A stretch of DNA of 64,000 bases from Bacillota bacterium (lineage in GTDB: Bacteria > Bacillota > Clostridia > Lachnospirales > Lachnospiraceae): contig JAEXGM010000052.1 in the NCBI GenBank assembly GCA_023450835.1, positions 19,397 through 83,396 of the forward strand, read 5' to 3'. Each line of letters starts with the position of its first letter. Positions within the stretch are counted from its first letter, which is position 1. The position numbers and the translations under genes were made by a program. Under the pieces are notes generated by a model. The model was not told where the DNA came from, made no database searches, and saw only the letters and a program-made list of their open reading frames with translations. Below, piece after piece: positions 1-7,970 of the stretch.

Positions 1-6
1 TTATCA

Positions 7-657
7 ATGGATGATAAAAAGATAATTGAAGATGAAGAAATATTTGGAAATAAAGCGCCTGATGCGCAAGAATCTTTGCAGGAAAGTCCGAATCAGACAA
101 GCCAATCGGATAATGGAAAATCAGATTTAGGAAAAGATATCAGGGATATGTTAATTTATTTTGCAATTATTATAGCTGCGGTACTGTTAATTCATAATTT
201 TGTGGGACAGCAGATTGAAGTCAGCGGAAGTTCCATGGAGTCTACTCTACATAACGAGGACCATCTGATATTGGAAAAGGTGTCCTATGAAACCGGTGAA
301 CCCAAGCGTTTTGATATCATTGTATTCAGACCTTATGCCGATGATAAAAAGACCTATTATATAAAGAGGGTAATCGGTCTTCCCGGGGAAACAGTGCAGA
401 TTATTGGAAGCGATATCTATATAAACGGTGAAATATTGAACGAAGATTATGGGAATGCTTTAATAGAAGATGCCGGAATAGCAAGGGAACCTATTCAGCT
501 GGGTGACGATGAGTATTTTGTATTGGGAGATAACCGCAATAACAGCAAAGACAGCAGAAATCCAGCGGTTGGTATAGTAAACGGAAAGAGCATTCTAGGC
601 AGAGCCTGGGTCAGAATATGGCCGGCTGGTAGTTTCGGAGTGTTGAAGCATCAGTAA
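7..657 (+). CDS. lepB: Type I signal peptidase (first of two tandem copies)
   Basis: Membrane-bound Ser/Lys endopeptidase that removes signal peptides from exported proteins. A charged N-terminal tail of about 45 residues is followed by one membrane segment (about 48-64) and an extracytoplasmic catalytic domain. The SGSSMES box places the nucleophile at Ser76, and YYIKRVIGLPGE gives the general base Lys120. The box E motif GDNRNNSKDSR is at 174-184. At 216 aa it has the usual Gram-positive length. The start is the first ATG of the window; the upstream region is not visible. A second paralogue follows after 27 nt, so the two are probably co-transcribed. Seen: all catalytic boxes intact. Inferred: role in secretion of the neighbouring surface proteins. 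Confidence 0.95.
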   Translation: MDDKKIIEDEEIFGNKAPDAQESLQESPNQTSQSDNGKSDLGKDIRDMLIYFAIIIAAVLLIHNFVGQQIEVSGSSMESTLHNEDHLILEKVSYETGEPKRFDIIVFRPYADDKKTYYIKRVIGLPGETVQIIGSDIYINGEILNEDYGNALIEDAGIAREPIQLGDDEYFVLGDNRNNSKDSRNPAVGIVNGKSILGRAWVRIWPAGSFGVLKHQ

Positions 658-684
658 TTTCAGAGAATGGAAGGTACTTAAGTT

Positions 685-1395
685 ATGGGACAGGAGCCAG
701 AAAAAAAGGCGGATTCCTTAACAGAAGAATTTGCTGGTAAGGAAGATACGGATGGATTGAAACAGGATATCTTAACCGAGGAAAGTACGGAAGATAAATT
801 AAAGGAAGATAAATCAAACGACGAAAAACAACGTAATACTGATGGGAAAGAAGAGAAGCCTGTATCCAAGAAGGCCTCAATCATAAAAGATTTAATTACC
901 TATGCCATTATTTTTATCGTATGTCTTTATATCCTTCCTACCTTTGTAATTCAGAAAACAATTGTAGATGGACCATCCATGGAGAATACTCTTCACAACG
1001 GTGATCAGCTGATGGTAGAAAAAATCAGTTATCGTCTGGATGATTTGAAGCGATTTGATATCATTGTATTTTATCCCTACGGCAGGAAAGATAAAGAATA
1101 TTATGTGAAGCGTGTTATAGGTCTGCCAGGTGAAACTGTACAGATTAAAGGGAAAGATATCTACATTAACGATAAGAAACTGACAGAGAATTACGGCAAG
1201 GAACCCATTACCAAAGCAGGTATTGCAGCCAATCCCATAAAACTGGCGGATGATGAGTACTTTGTAATGGGCGATCACAGGGAAGTTAGCTTTGACAGCC
1301 GGTATGAGGAAGTAGGTCCGGTCAAAAAGGAAAATATCGGAGGGAAAGTAATTCTTCGCATATGGCCGTTGAATAAATTCGGACTTTTGGAATAA
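685..1395 (+). CDS. lepB: Type I signal peptidase (second tandem copy)
   Basis: Paralogue of the preceding gene with the same layout: an acidic and lysine-rich cytoplasmic tail of about 65 residues (longer than in copy 1), one membrane helix (about 70-87), then the catalytic domain. Nucleophile Ser98 lies in DGPSMENTL and the general base is Lys142 in YYVKRVIGLPGE. Box E reads GDHREVSFDSR at 196-206, where Asn is replaced by His compared with copy 1. Both proteins keep the conserved fold motifs RFDIIVF and RIWP. The tandem arrangement suggests duplication followed by divergence, perhaps with different preprotein preferences (inference). The next gene starts 30 nt downstream. Confidence 0.95.
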   Translation: MGQEPEKKADSLTEEFAGKEDTDGLKQDILTEESTEDKLKEDKSNDEKQRNTDGKEEKPVSKKASIIKDLITYAIIFIVCLYILPTFVIQKTIVDGPSMENTLHNGDQLMVEKISYRLDDLKRFDIIVFYPYGRKDKEYYVKRVIGLPGETVQIKGKDIYINDKKLTENYGKEPITKAGIAANPIKLADDEYFVMGDHREVSFDSRYEEVGPVKKENIGGKVILRIWPLNKFGLLE

Positions 1396-1425
1396 TATAG
1401 TAAGAAAAGCGAAAAAGGATAGGAA

Positions 1426-1995
1426 ATGAAAAAAAGTATTTTTCGCTTATTCCGTTTTCAGGGACCTATATCAATCCTCTATTATATCGCTTTTGCAGGA
1501 TTGTTATGGTATCTGGTAATTCCGCATACTTCTATTTATTACAGAACCAATCTCTTTGATCCCTTTTCAGAGAGGATAAATGCAGAAGATATCGTTTTAA
1601 AAAAAGGTGAAGAATTTCATATTTATCTCTTGAGACTTAACGAGAGGGTGAGCTATTCTTCAACGGATATAAAGGTTGCCGATGTCAGTATTTTTGGTAC
1701 GATTACAGCTTATCGGCCGGGAACCACTTTTATTCGTATCCGCTTTGACGGCAAAGAACGCAAATGCAGGGTAAGGGTAATTGAGATGAGCCACAAGAAA
1801 CTTACACTTTCAAAAGGCGAAGGCTATCGGCTCTATATCAAGGGGCCAAACGGCAGGGTAAAATGGTACAGTGGAAACAAAAAGATAGCGACAGTCAGCA
1901 GGTTTGGTAAAGTAAAGACCCATAAAAAAGGCTCCGCAGTAATCTATGCAAAAGTTAACGGAAAGCTGCTGACCTGCCAGGTTATTGTAAGATAA
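1426..1995 (+). CDS. Membrane-anchored protein with two Big_2-like Ig domains
   Basis: 189 aa. One hydrophobic segment (about 17-33) anchors the protein, and the rest is predicted to be extracellular. Two repeats of roughly 65 residues follow. Each starts with a Lys/Gly strand (LKKGEEF, LSKGEGY), has a Ser-Thr/Gly-Asn-x-x-x-ADV/ATV turn, then FGTITAYRPG or FGKVKTHKKG and a final strand ending in CRVRV or CQVIV. This is the pattern of bacterial Ig-like group 2 (Big_2) domains. No enzymatic motif is visible. It sits directly behind two signal peptidases and in front of a terminator, so it is probably the last gene of that operon. A role as a wall or membrane-surface accessory protein is inference. 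Confidence 0.6.
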   Translation: MKKSIFRLFRFQGPISILYYIAFAGLLWYLVIPHTSIYYRTNLFDPFSERINAEDIVLKKGEEFHIYLLRLNERVSYSSTDIKVADVSIFGTITAYRPGTTFIRIRFDGKERKCRVRVIEMSHKKLTLSKGEGYRLYIKGPNGRVKWYSGNKKIATVSRFGKVKTHKKGSAVIYAKVNGKLLTCQVIVR

Positions 1996-2030
1996 CAGGA
2001 TAGCTGCAAAGAAAATATAGCGTAATTTAG

Positions 2031-2060
2031 AGGATGTTTCTTCAGGAAGCATCCTTTTTT
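2031..2060 (+). terminator. Rho-independent terminator after the signal peptidase operon
   Basis: AGGATG and CATCCT form a stem with additional TTC/GAA pairing inside, followed directly by six T. It separates the signal peptidase/Ig operon from the SLH gene. Confidence 0.8.
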
Positions 2061-2087
2061 AATGAAAATCTTTCGAAAATATTACAA

Positions 2088-2115
2088 TTGAATTTCAAAT
2101 TTCTTAATTTATACT
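2088..2115 (+). promoter_or_regulatory. Candidate sigma-A promoter for the SLH/efflux genes
   Basis: TTGAAT (2088-2093), 16-nt spacer, TATACT (2110-2115). The -10 matches consensus at 5 of 6 and the -35 at 4 of 6. It lies downstream of the terminator and about 100 nt upstream of the SLH gene, in very AT-rich sequence where chance matches are common. Confidence 0.35.
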
Positions 2116-2218
2116 TAAAATTTCACGATTTCTTCACAGAAAAATCACTACTTTTCCTTAGAATAGAAATGTATTTTACTGGTGGATATTAGTAATTTGA
2201 TTGAAAAGGAGACATTAA

Positions 2219-4084
2219 ATGCAACGAAAACTACTAATGGTAATACTTATTGCAGCTGTTCTTGTTACAACAATTTATCCGTCTGTTTCAGCAAAAGCGG
2301 ACAGCAGCAATGCATTGAAAGTTATCAAAGAACTGGGAATTATGAATACGGATAAGGGCAGCGCAAATGCTTTGTCAAAAACGGTAAGCAGAGCAGAATT
2401 TGCGCAGATGCTGATTAATTTATCCGCTAAGAAAGGATATGTAACTGCCACCTCTAATGTAACTTTATTTAAGGATGTAAAGAAAACCTATTGGGCTGCA
2501 GGATATATTCAGGCCGCAGTAGAAGCAGGCTATATGTCAGGTTACATAGACGGTTCCTTTAAACCGTCCTCCGCAATTACCTTAAAAGAAGCCGTATATG
2601 GTGTTGTCAAGCTCTTAGGCTACGCTGATACAGACTTTACAGGTAATGTTTATACTGGCATGATGAAGTTATACACCAGTAAGGATTTGAACGAAAATAT
2701 CACAAAGACTGCAAGTCAGAAATTATCAAGAGGCAATTGCATTAATCTGTTCTATAATGTACTGACGGCAACGGGAAAAGATGGGAAAGTTTATGGAAGC
2801 ACATTAGGATATACGGTTGATGCAAATGGTGAAATCAGCTACCTTACGCTGGTGAATTCCACTCTGAAAGGACCTGTTGTAGTAATGAACAGCTGGAAAG
2901 AAAAGATTCCATTTGCTCTGGCTCAGGCTAAATATTACAAGAACGGAAAAGCTTCTACTTTGACAGAAATAGATCAGTATGATGTCTTGTATTATTCTTC
3001 TTCTTTAAAAACCGTATGGGATTACGATAACAAAGTGACAGGTACTGTCCAGTCCATTGGAAATGATACGCTTGCACCGGACCATGTAACGATTGCGGGC
3101 ACTCAGTATACCTTAAGTACAGCAACGGCTGCGGAACAATTTGCAGCAGGCGGTACTTTTGAAACAGGAGATGTGGTGACGCTGCTGCTTGGGAAGGACG
3201 GCACAGTGGTCTATGCATTAGGCGTTGATGAACTTAATGTAACCTTAACCGGTCTTGTATTAAGCACCGGTCAGCATACCGTAACCGATTCAAACGGAGA
3301 TTATTTAAGTACAGCTTACATGACGGTAGTGGATGCCAGCGGCAATACTTTTGAGCAGGATTATGACAGCACTGCAATCAGTTACACAAAAGGACAGTTG
3401 GTACGTATCACTTATACAGATGGTACATCAACCGTCCAGAGCTATACCTTTACGAATTCATTACCGTCAAGCTTAAGTTTTTCAGCAGATGGAATGTCTT
3501 TGGGAAGCTATCAATTAGCCAGTAATGTGAAGATATTGGACTATTACGACGGCAATTATGCATCTCTGTACGCAAGCCGCCTTGCAGGCAGCCTTTTAAG
3601 CTCAGGCAGTGTTGTTTATTACGAATTAAATGACAGAAATGAAATTACTAAACTTATCCTTAATAATTTAAGCGGTGATTTATACCAATATGGTATTTAC
3701 CTTGGTATTAAGGGTGCAACAGCTTCCGGTGTTACAAGTCAATATATATTAAACGGTAAGACCTCTACCACCGCATCCACTTCAGTTCTTTCTACTGACA
3801 TCGGACCGGCCGGCTTTATGGTAAGCGGAACAGATATCTCTTCTGTTATGAAGCTTCAGTCAGTTGCAGTGAAAGCAGTAGGAACCACTTATATTCAGGA
3901 TTCCTCCACGAAGTATCTGTTAGCAGATAATGTGCAGGTCTATTTCTATGATGGTACGGATTATACACAGACAACGTTAAGTAAGGTAACCAACTTAACC
4001 AAATATAAACTGACAGCTTATTATGATAAAGTTACCGCTTTGGGTGGCCGTGTACGGGTTATCATAGCACAGAATGCGAACTAA
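2219..4084 (+). CDS. Secreted S-layer-homology (SLH) domain protein
   Basis: 621 aa. Sec signal peptide at 1-25 (basic start, hydrophobic core, SVSA-K cleavage). SLH modules follow at about 30-75 and 83-145. The second is clearest, with FKDV, a YIQAAVEAGYMSGY helix, DGSFKP and then TLKEAVYGVVKLLGY. A weaker third module covers about 150-185. SLH domains bind pyruvylated secondary wall polymer, so the protein is expected on the cell surface. The C-terminal ~430 residues are Thr/Ser/Tyr-rich beta-strand-like sequence that I cannot assign. The RBS AAAAGGAGA precedes the ATG. Its stop lies 20 nt before the MacA-like adaptor gene, so the surface protein and the exporter may be co-expressed; a functional link is inference. 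Confidence 0.85.
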   Translation: MQRKLLMVILIAAVLVTTIYPSVSAKADSSNALKVIKELGIMNTDKGSANALSKTVSRAEFAQMLINLSAKKGYVTATSNVTLFKDVKKTYWAAGYIQAAVEAGYMSGYIDGSFKPSSAITLKEAVYGVVKLLGYADTDFTGNVYTGMMKLYTSKDLNENITKTASQKLSRGNCINLFYNVLTATGKDGKVYGSTLGYTVDANGEISYLTLVNSTLKGPVVVMNSWKEKIPFALAQAKYYKNGKASTLTEIDQYDVLYYSSSLKTVWDYDNKVTGTVQSIGNDTLAPDHVTIAGTQYTLSTATAAEQFAAGGTFETGDVVTLLLGKDGTVVYALGVDELNVTLTGLVLSTGQHTVTDSNGDYLSTAYMTVVDASGNTFEQDYDSTAISYTKGQLVRITYTDGTSTVQSYTFTNSLPSSLSFSADGMSLGSYQLASNVKILDYYDGNYASLYASRLAGSLLSSGSVVYYELNDRNEITKLILNNLSGDLYQYGIYLGIKGATASGVTSQYILNGKTSTTASTSVLSTDIGPAGFMVSGTDISSVMKLQSVAVKAVGTTYIQDSSTKYLLADNVQVYFYDGTDYTQTTLSKVTNLTKYKLTAYYDKVTALGGRVRVIIAQNAN

Positions 4085-4104
4085 ACAGTTAAGGAGGATA
4101 GAAC

Positions 4105-5988
4105 ATGAGTCTGTTTAAGAAAAAAGACAGTACAACTAAAGGAACTGCAAAGCCAGAAGCGGTTATCGGCAAAAAATCCAGGAAAAAGAGTAAAAAGAAA
4201 AAAGTTATCCGTATCGTAATTATCCTGTTAATTATTATAATACTGGCAGGGTTAGGTTATAAAAAGCTGGTACTTGATAAAACCAGGAAGGTGTCTTCGG
4301 AAAATACCGTAACAACTGCCAAGGTAGAAACCAGGGATATTGAAAATACATTGACCTCTTCCGGTACGATTCAGCCTCTTAACACCTATGATGTGAAGAC
4401 CTTGGTCGAAGGTGAGGTAATATCTGCTGATTTCGAAGAGGGAGATGAAGTAACCAAAGGCCAGGTGCTTTATCAGGTAACTACTGACACTCTTGATAAA
4501 AAGATAGATCAGGCTAAAACTTCTGTGTCCAGAGCAGAGAAGAATTATGATAAAGCAGTAGATAATTATGATAAGGCAAAAGACAACTATGATGATGCCT
4601 TAAAGGATTATAACGAAGCTGCAGCAAAATATAAGGATTTGAACTTAACTTCAACTGTGTCCGGTGTAATCACTCAAGTAATGGTGAAAGAAGGCGATAA
4701 TGTTCAAAAAGGCAGCCAGCTTGCTAAGATTTATGATAACAGCTATATGCTCTTAGATGTTTATTTTAGCTCATCTGATGTTAGCTCTTCTTTAATCGGT
4801 AAGACAGCAACCGTAGAATTATCTGACAGTGCCGATACTTTAACCGGAACTGTTACTAAGGTAAGCAGCCTTGAAGAAACCTTAAGCGGTAACCGCATTG
4901 TTAAGAAAGTTACTATTAAGGTAAAGAATCCCGGTGGTATTACAACTACCAGCAAAGCAACCGCTTCCATCGGTTCTCTGTCCTCCAGCGAAGAAGGTAC
5001 TTTTACAGCACTTACCGATACTGTAGTTACAGCAGAAAAAGCCGGAGAAATTGCAAAACTTTCCGTAGAAGAGGGTGACAAAATTTCAGAAGGCGGTTCC
5101 ATAGCTGTTTTAGATAAAGATTCTGTCAGCGATCAGCTTGATTCTTACAATAAAGCAGTGGAGAATGCAAAGGATTCTATGGAGAATGCTTCAGATTCCA
5201 TTGAAACATCAAAGGAGAGTATTGAAGACGCTGAATCCTCATTGGATGAGGTTGTAGATACCAAGACAGATTATAGCATTACAGCGCCCAGTGCCGGTAA
5301 GATTATCAGAAAAGATGCTTTGGAAGGAGATACGATTAATAATCAAAGCAGCTTGTGTACGATTTATGACTTATCTGCCGTAACCTTTGAAATGTACGTT
5401 GATGAATTGGATGTTAAGAGTGTTGCAGTTGGCCAGGAGGTTAAAGTAACCGCTGATGCTCTGGAAAACACAGAGATAAGCGGTGTTGTTACAAATATCA
5501 GTCTTGAGAGTACAACAAGTGGCGGTGTTACCCAGTATCCCGTAACCGTACGTATTGATAAGGTAGGCGATCTGCTTCCCGGTATGAATGTAACCGGTGA
5601 GATTGTAGTTGCCAAATCAGAAGGAGTTCTTGCTATACCTGCAGATGCACTGGTACGTGGTGATGTGGTATATGTAAAGGATGCTTCTGTAAAAGAAGCA
5701 AACGGCAATGTTCCCGCAGGATTTAAAGAAGTGCAGGTAGAAACAGGTCTGACAGACGGTGATTATATCGAAATCAAGAGCGGATTAACCGCAGACGAAG
5801 AAGTCTATGTGAAACGTACCAGCTCAGGAACTACGCAGCAGATGATGCCTGGTGTGTTCGGCGGTATGGAAGGCGGCGGTCAGAGAGGTAACTGGCAGGG
5901 CGGTGGAAGTACCGGAAGAAGCGGCTCCTTTAGCGGTTCCGGTGCTCCCAGCGGCGGCGGTTCCTTTGGTGGCGGCGGCAGCAGATAA
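4105..5988 (+). CDS. MacA/YknX-like efflux adaptor with duplicated biotinyl-lipoyl units and a Gly-rich tail
   Basis: Membrane-fusion-type adaptor for the ABC exporter encoded next. A highly basic N-terminus is followed by one membrane helix (about 34-51). The first lipoyl-like half-motif (TYDVKTLVEGEVISADFEEG) and a Lys/Tyr/Asp heptad coiled coil of about 45 residues lead to its second half (TVSGVITQVMVKEGDNV). A second cycle follows: AGEIAKLSVEEGDKI, another coiled coil (DSYNKAVENAKDSMENASDS), then APSAGKIIRKDALEGDTI and beta-barrel domains. The protein therefore carries two complete hairpin/barrel-sandwich units, where MacA has one. The last ~45 residues are Gly/Ser/Gln-rich. At 627 aa it is longer than typical YknX (about 380). 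RBS AAGGAGG. The ATPase gene begins 15 nt after the stop. Confidence 0.85.
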   Translation: MSLFKKKDSTTKGTAKPEAVIGKKSRKKSKKKKVIRIVIILLIIIILAGLGYKKLVLDKTRKVSSENTVTTAKVETRDIENTLTSSGTIQPLNTYDVKTLVEGEVISADFEEGDEVTKGQVLYQVTTDTLDKKIDQAKTSVSRAEKNYDKAVDNYDKAKDNYDDALKDYNEAAAKYKDLNLTSTVSGVITQVMVKEGDNVQKGSQLAKIYDNSYMLLDVYFSSSDVSSSLIGKTATVELSDSADTLTGTVTKVSSLEETLSGNRIVKKVTIKVKNPGGITTTSKATASIGSLSSSEEGTFTALTDTVVTAEKAGEIAKLSVEEGDKISEGGSIAVLDKDSVSDQLDSYNKAVENAKDSMENASDSIETSKESIEDAESSLDEVVDTKTDYSITAPSAGKIIRKDALEGDTINNQSSLCTIYDLSAVTFEMYVDELDVKSVAVGQEVKVTADALENTEISGVVTNISLESTTSGGVTQYPVTVRIDKVGDLLPGMNVTGEIVVAKSEGVLAIPADALVRGDVVYVKDASVKEANGNVPAGFKEVQVETGLTDGDYIEIKSGLTADEEVYVKRTSSGTTQQMMPGVFGGMEGGGQRGNWQGGGSTGRSGSFSGSGAPSGGGSFGGGGSR

Positions 5989-6003
5989 GGAGGTGTTACC
6001 GTT

Positions 6004-6735
6004 ATGAATGAAAGGATGGATGAGGAAAGAGAGCCTCTGATCAACCTGATTGAGATCTATAAAATATACCAGATGGGTAACACTGAGGTACGTGCAAATG
6101 ATGGCATAAGTCTGAAAATTCACCATGGTGAATTTGTAGCCATTGTTGGAAAGTCAGGAAGCGGAAAATCAACAATAATGAATATTATCGGCGCTTTGGA
6201 TGTTCCGACAGAGGGACAGTATATCCTGAATGGGGAAGATGTATCGACCTTAAAGGGTGATGAACTGGCAGAAATCAGAAATAAGACCATCGGCTTTATC
6301 TTTCAGCAATATAATCTGTTAGCCAGGCAAAATCTGCTTGAGAATGTGGAGCTCCCGCTGCTTTATGCGGGAGTTCCAAGAAAAGCAAGAAAAGAGCTGG
6401 CCATGGCAGCCTTGGATAGAGTAGGAATTAAGGATAAATGGAAGAACTATCCCAATCAGTTATCCGGAGGTCAGCAGCAAAGAGGGTCCATTGCCAGAGC
6501 TTTAGTCGGCAATCCTTCCCTGATTCTTGCCGATGAACCTACAGGAGCATTGGACTCCAGGACCAGCAGGGAAGTGCTCGACTTCCTAAAGCAGCTCAAT
6601 GCGGAAGGCAATACAATCGTATTGATTACCCATGACCGTTCCATTGCCGAAGAAGCAAACCGTGTTGTGTCCTTAAAGGATGGCAAGATTGATTTTGACG
6701 GTGATGTAGAGGATTACAGGAGGAGTCGTGCATGA
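6004..6735 (+). CDS. ABC exporter ATP-binding subunit, MacB/LolD/YknY type
   Basis: 243-aa ATPase driving the FtsX-like permease encoded next. Walker A GKSGSGKST at 49-57, Q-loop FIFQQYNLL, signature LSGGQQQR at 153-160, Walker B LILADE at 173-178 and H-loop His210 in LITHD. The residues after the signature read GSIARAL, where VAIARAL is usual in this family; this is a tolerated position. The start ATG follows AAGGAGGT at good spacing. The stop overlaps the permease start (ATGA), indicating translational coupling. With the adaptor and permease it forms a MacAB-like tripartite pump without an outer-membrane partner, as in Bacillus yknXYZ. The substrate (peptide, lipid or antibiotic) cannot be read from sequence. 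Confidence 0.93.
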   Translation: MNERMDEEREPLINLIEIYKIYQMGNTEVRANDGISLKIHHGEFVAIVGKSGSGKSTIMNIIGALDVPTEGQYILNGEDVSTLKGDELAEIRNKTIGFIFQQYNLLARQNLLENVELPLLYAGVPRKARKELAMAALDRVGIKDKWKNYPNQLSGGQQQRGSIARALVGNPSLILADEPTGALDSRTSREVLDFLKQLNAEGNTIVLITHDRSIAEEANRVVSLKDGKIDFDGDVEDYRRSRA

Positions 6736-7901
6736 GTTTATTTCAGACCTTTAGATTGGCAATAAAAAGCATTATCGGCAACAAACTACGCTCCTTCCTT
6801 ACAATGTTGGGTATGATAATCGGTGTTACTTCCGTAATTACACTAATCGGTTTGATGAACGGTGTTACGAACTATGTATTATCTACCTTTTCCGATATGG
6901 GAACGAATACCATAACTGTCTCAGTGACCAATACGGATACCCGATTTGTAAAAGTAGACGATGTATATGACCTGGTTAAAAAGTATAACACTTTGTTCGA
7001 GGGAGTTTCTCCTACGGTTACCAGCAATTATACATTAAAATACGGAACCACCTCCAAGTCTACTACTGTTACGGGAGTCGGGGAGGATTATGCTGATTTG
7101 AAAGATTTTAAGCTTTCAAGCGGCAGGTTCATTGATTATGCAGATATTAAAAACCGTTATAAGGGATGTGTTATCGGAACCTATATCGTAGATGAACTGT
7201 TTGACGGAGTTGCCAGAACAGGTGATACCCTTCGTATCAACGGAGAGGTATATACCGTAATCGGTATCAAGGAAGAGACAGCAGATTCTGAAGAAAATTC
7301 AGCAGATGACTGTGTTTACATACCATACTCCAATGCAGTAAGAATGTCAGGCGCTACCATCTCAAGTTATAGCTTCTCAGCAGCCAGTGACAGTAAAGTT
7401 GATGCCTGCAAGACAATTCTTGATAATTATTTATACAGTATCATGAAGGATGAGGATCTGTATAAGATATCCACTATGGCAGAACTTCTTGAAACTGTCA
7501 CAAAGATGACCAATATGTTAGGTTCCATATTAGGCGGTATTGCAGGTATATCTCTGTTGGTTGCAGGTATCGGAATCATGAACATCATGCTTGTTTCCGT
7601 TATTGAAAGAACAAAGGAGATTGGTATCAGAAAGTCCCTTGGAGCAAAGCGTAAGGATATCCTGCTGCAGTTCGTTATAGAAGCGGCAACTATCAGTATT
7701 CTTGGCGGAACTATCGGAATTATCCTGGGCTGGGTCGCAACTACAACCATCGGAAATGCTTTTGGACTGGATGCTTATCCGTCCATGGGTTCCATCCTGT
7801 TAGCCTTTGGAGTATCCGCAGGTATCGGTGTCGGCTTCGGTTTCATGCCGGCTAACAAAGCTGCAAAATTAAATCCTATAGATGCTCTTAGAAGTGAATA
7901 A
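6732..7901 (+). CDS. MacB/FtsX-family ABC permease (YknZ-like)
   Basis: 389 aa with the four-helix MacB plan. The N-terminal helix region RLAIKSIIGNKLRSFLTMLG, including the typical GMIIGVTSVI stretch, is followed by a large extracellular domain (about 45-265). Three C-terminal helices follow: about 270-295 with GGIAGISLLVAGIGIMNIML, about 320-345, and 355-375. The conserved cytoplasmic motif ERTKEIGIRKSLGAKRKDIL and the C-terminal AAKLNPIDALRSE are clear hallmarks. It overlaps the ATPase gene by 4 nt. It should couple ATP hydrolysis to conformational change in the extracellular domain that engages the adaptor. No terminator is visible before the carboxypeptidase gene 66 nt downstream. Confidence 0.93.
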   Translation: MSLFQTFRLAIKSIIGNKLRSFLTMLGMIIGVTSVITLIGLMNGVTNYVLSTFSDMGTNTITVSVTNTDTRFVKVDDVYDLVKKYNTLFEGVSPTVTSNYTLKYGTTSKSTTVTGVGEDYADLKDFKLSSGRFIDYADIKNRYKGCVIGTYIVDELFDGVARTGDTLRINGEVYTVIGIKEETADSEENSADDCVYIPYSNAVRMSGATISSYSFSAASDSKVDACKTILDNYLYSIMKDEDLYKISTMAELLETVTKMTNMLGSILGGIAGISLLVAGIGIMNIMLVSVIERTKEIGIRKSLGAKRKDILLQFVIEAATISILGGTIGIILGWVATTTIGNAFGLDAYPSMGSILLAFGVSAGIGVGFGFMPANKAAKLNPIDALRSE

Positions 7902-7926
7902 AGTTGGTCTAAAATCCTATACTTCG

Positions 7927-7970
7927 TACTAATTATATACTAATAGATATGGACTAGTGAGGTTAGTATG
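7927..7970 (+). promoter_or_regulatory. Repeat and inverted-repeat motif over the dacF-like start
   Basis: TACTAAT occurs twice with an 11-bp period (7927-7933 and 7938-7944). ATACTAA at 7937-7943 is also the inverted partner of TTAGTAT at 7963-7969, which overlaps the start ATG. This could be a regulator site or an RNA stem that masks the start codon. No function is shown. Confidence 0.3.
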
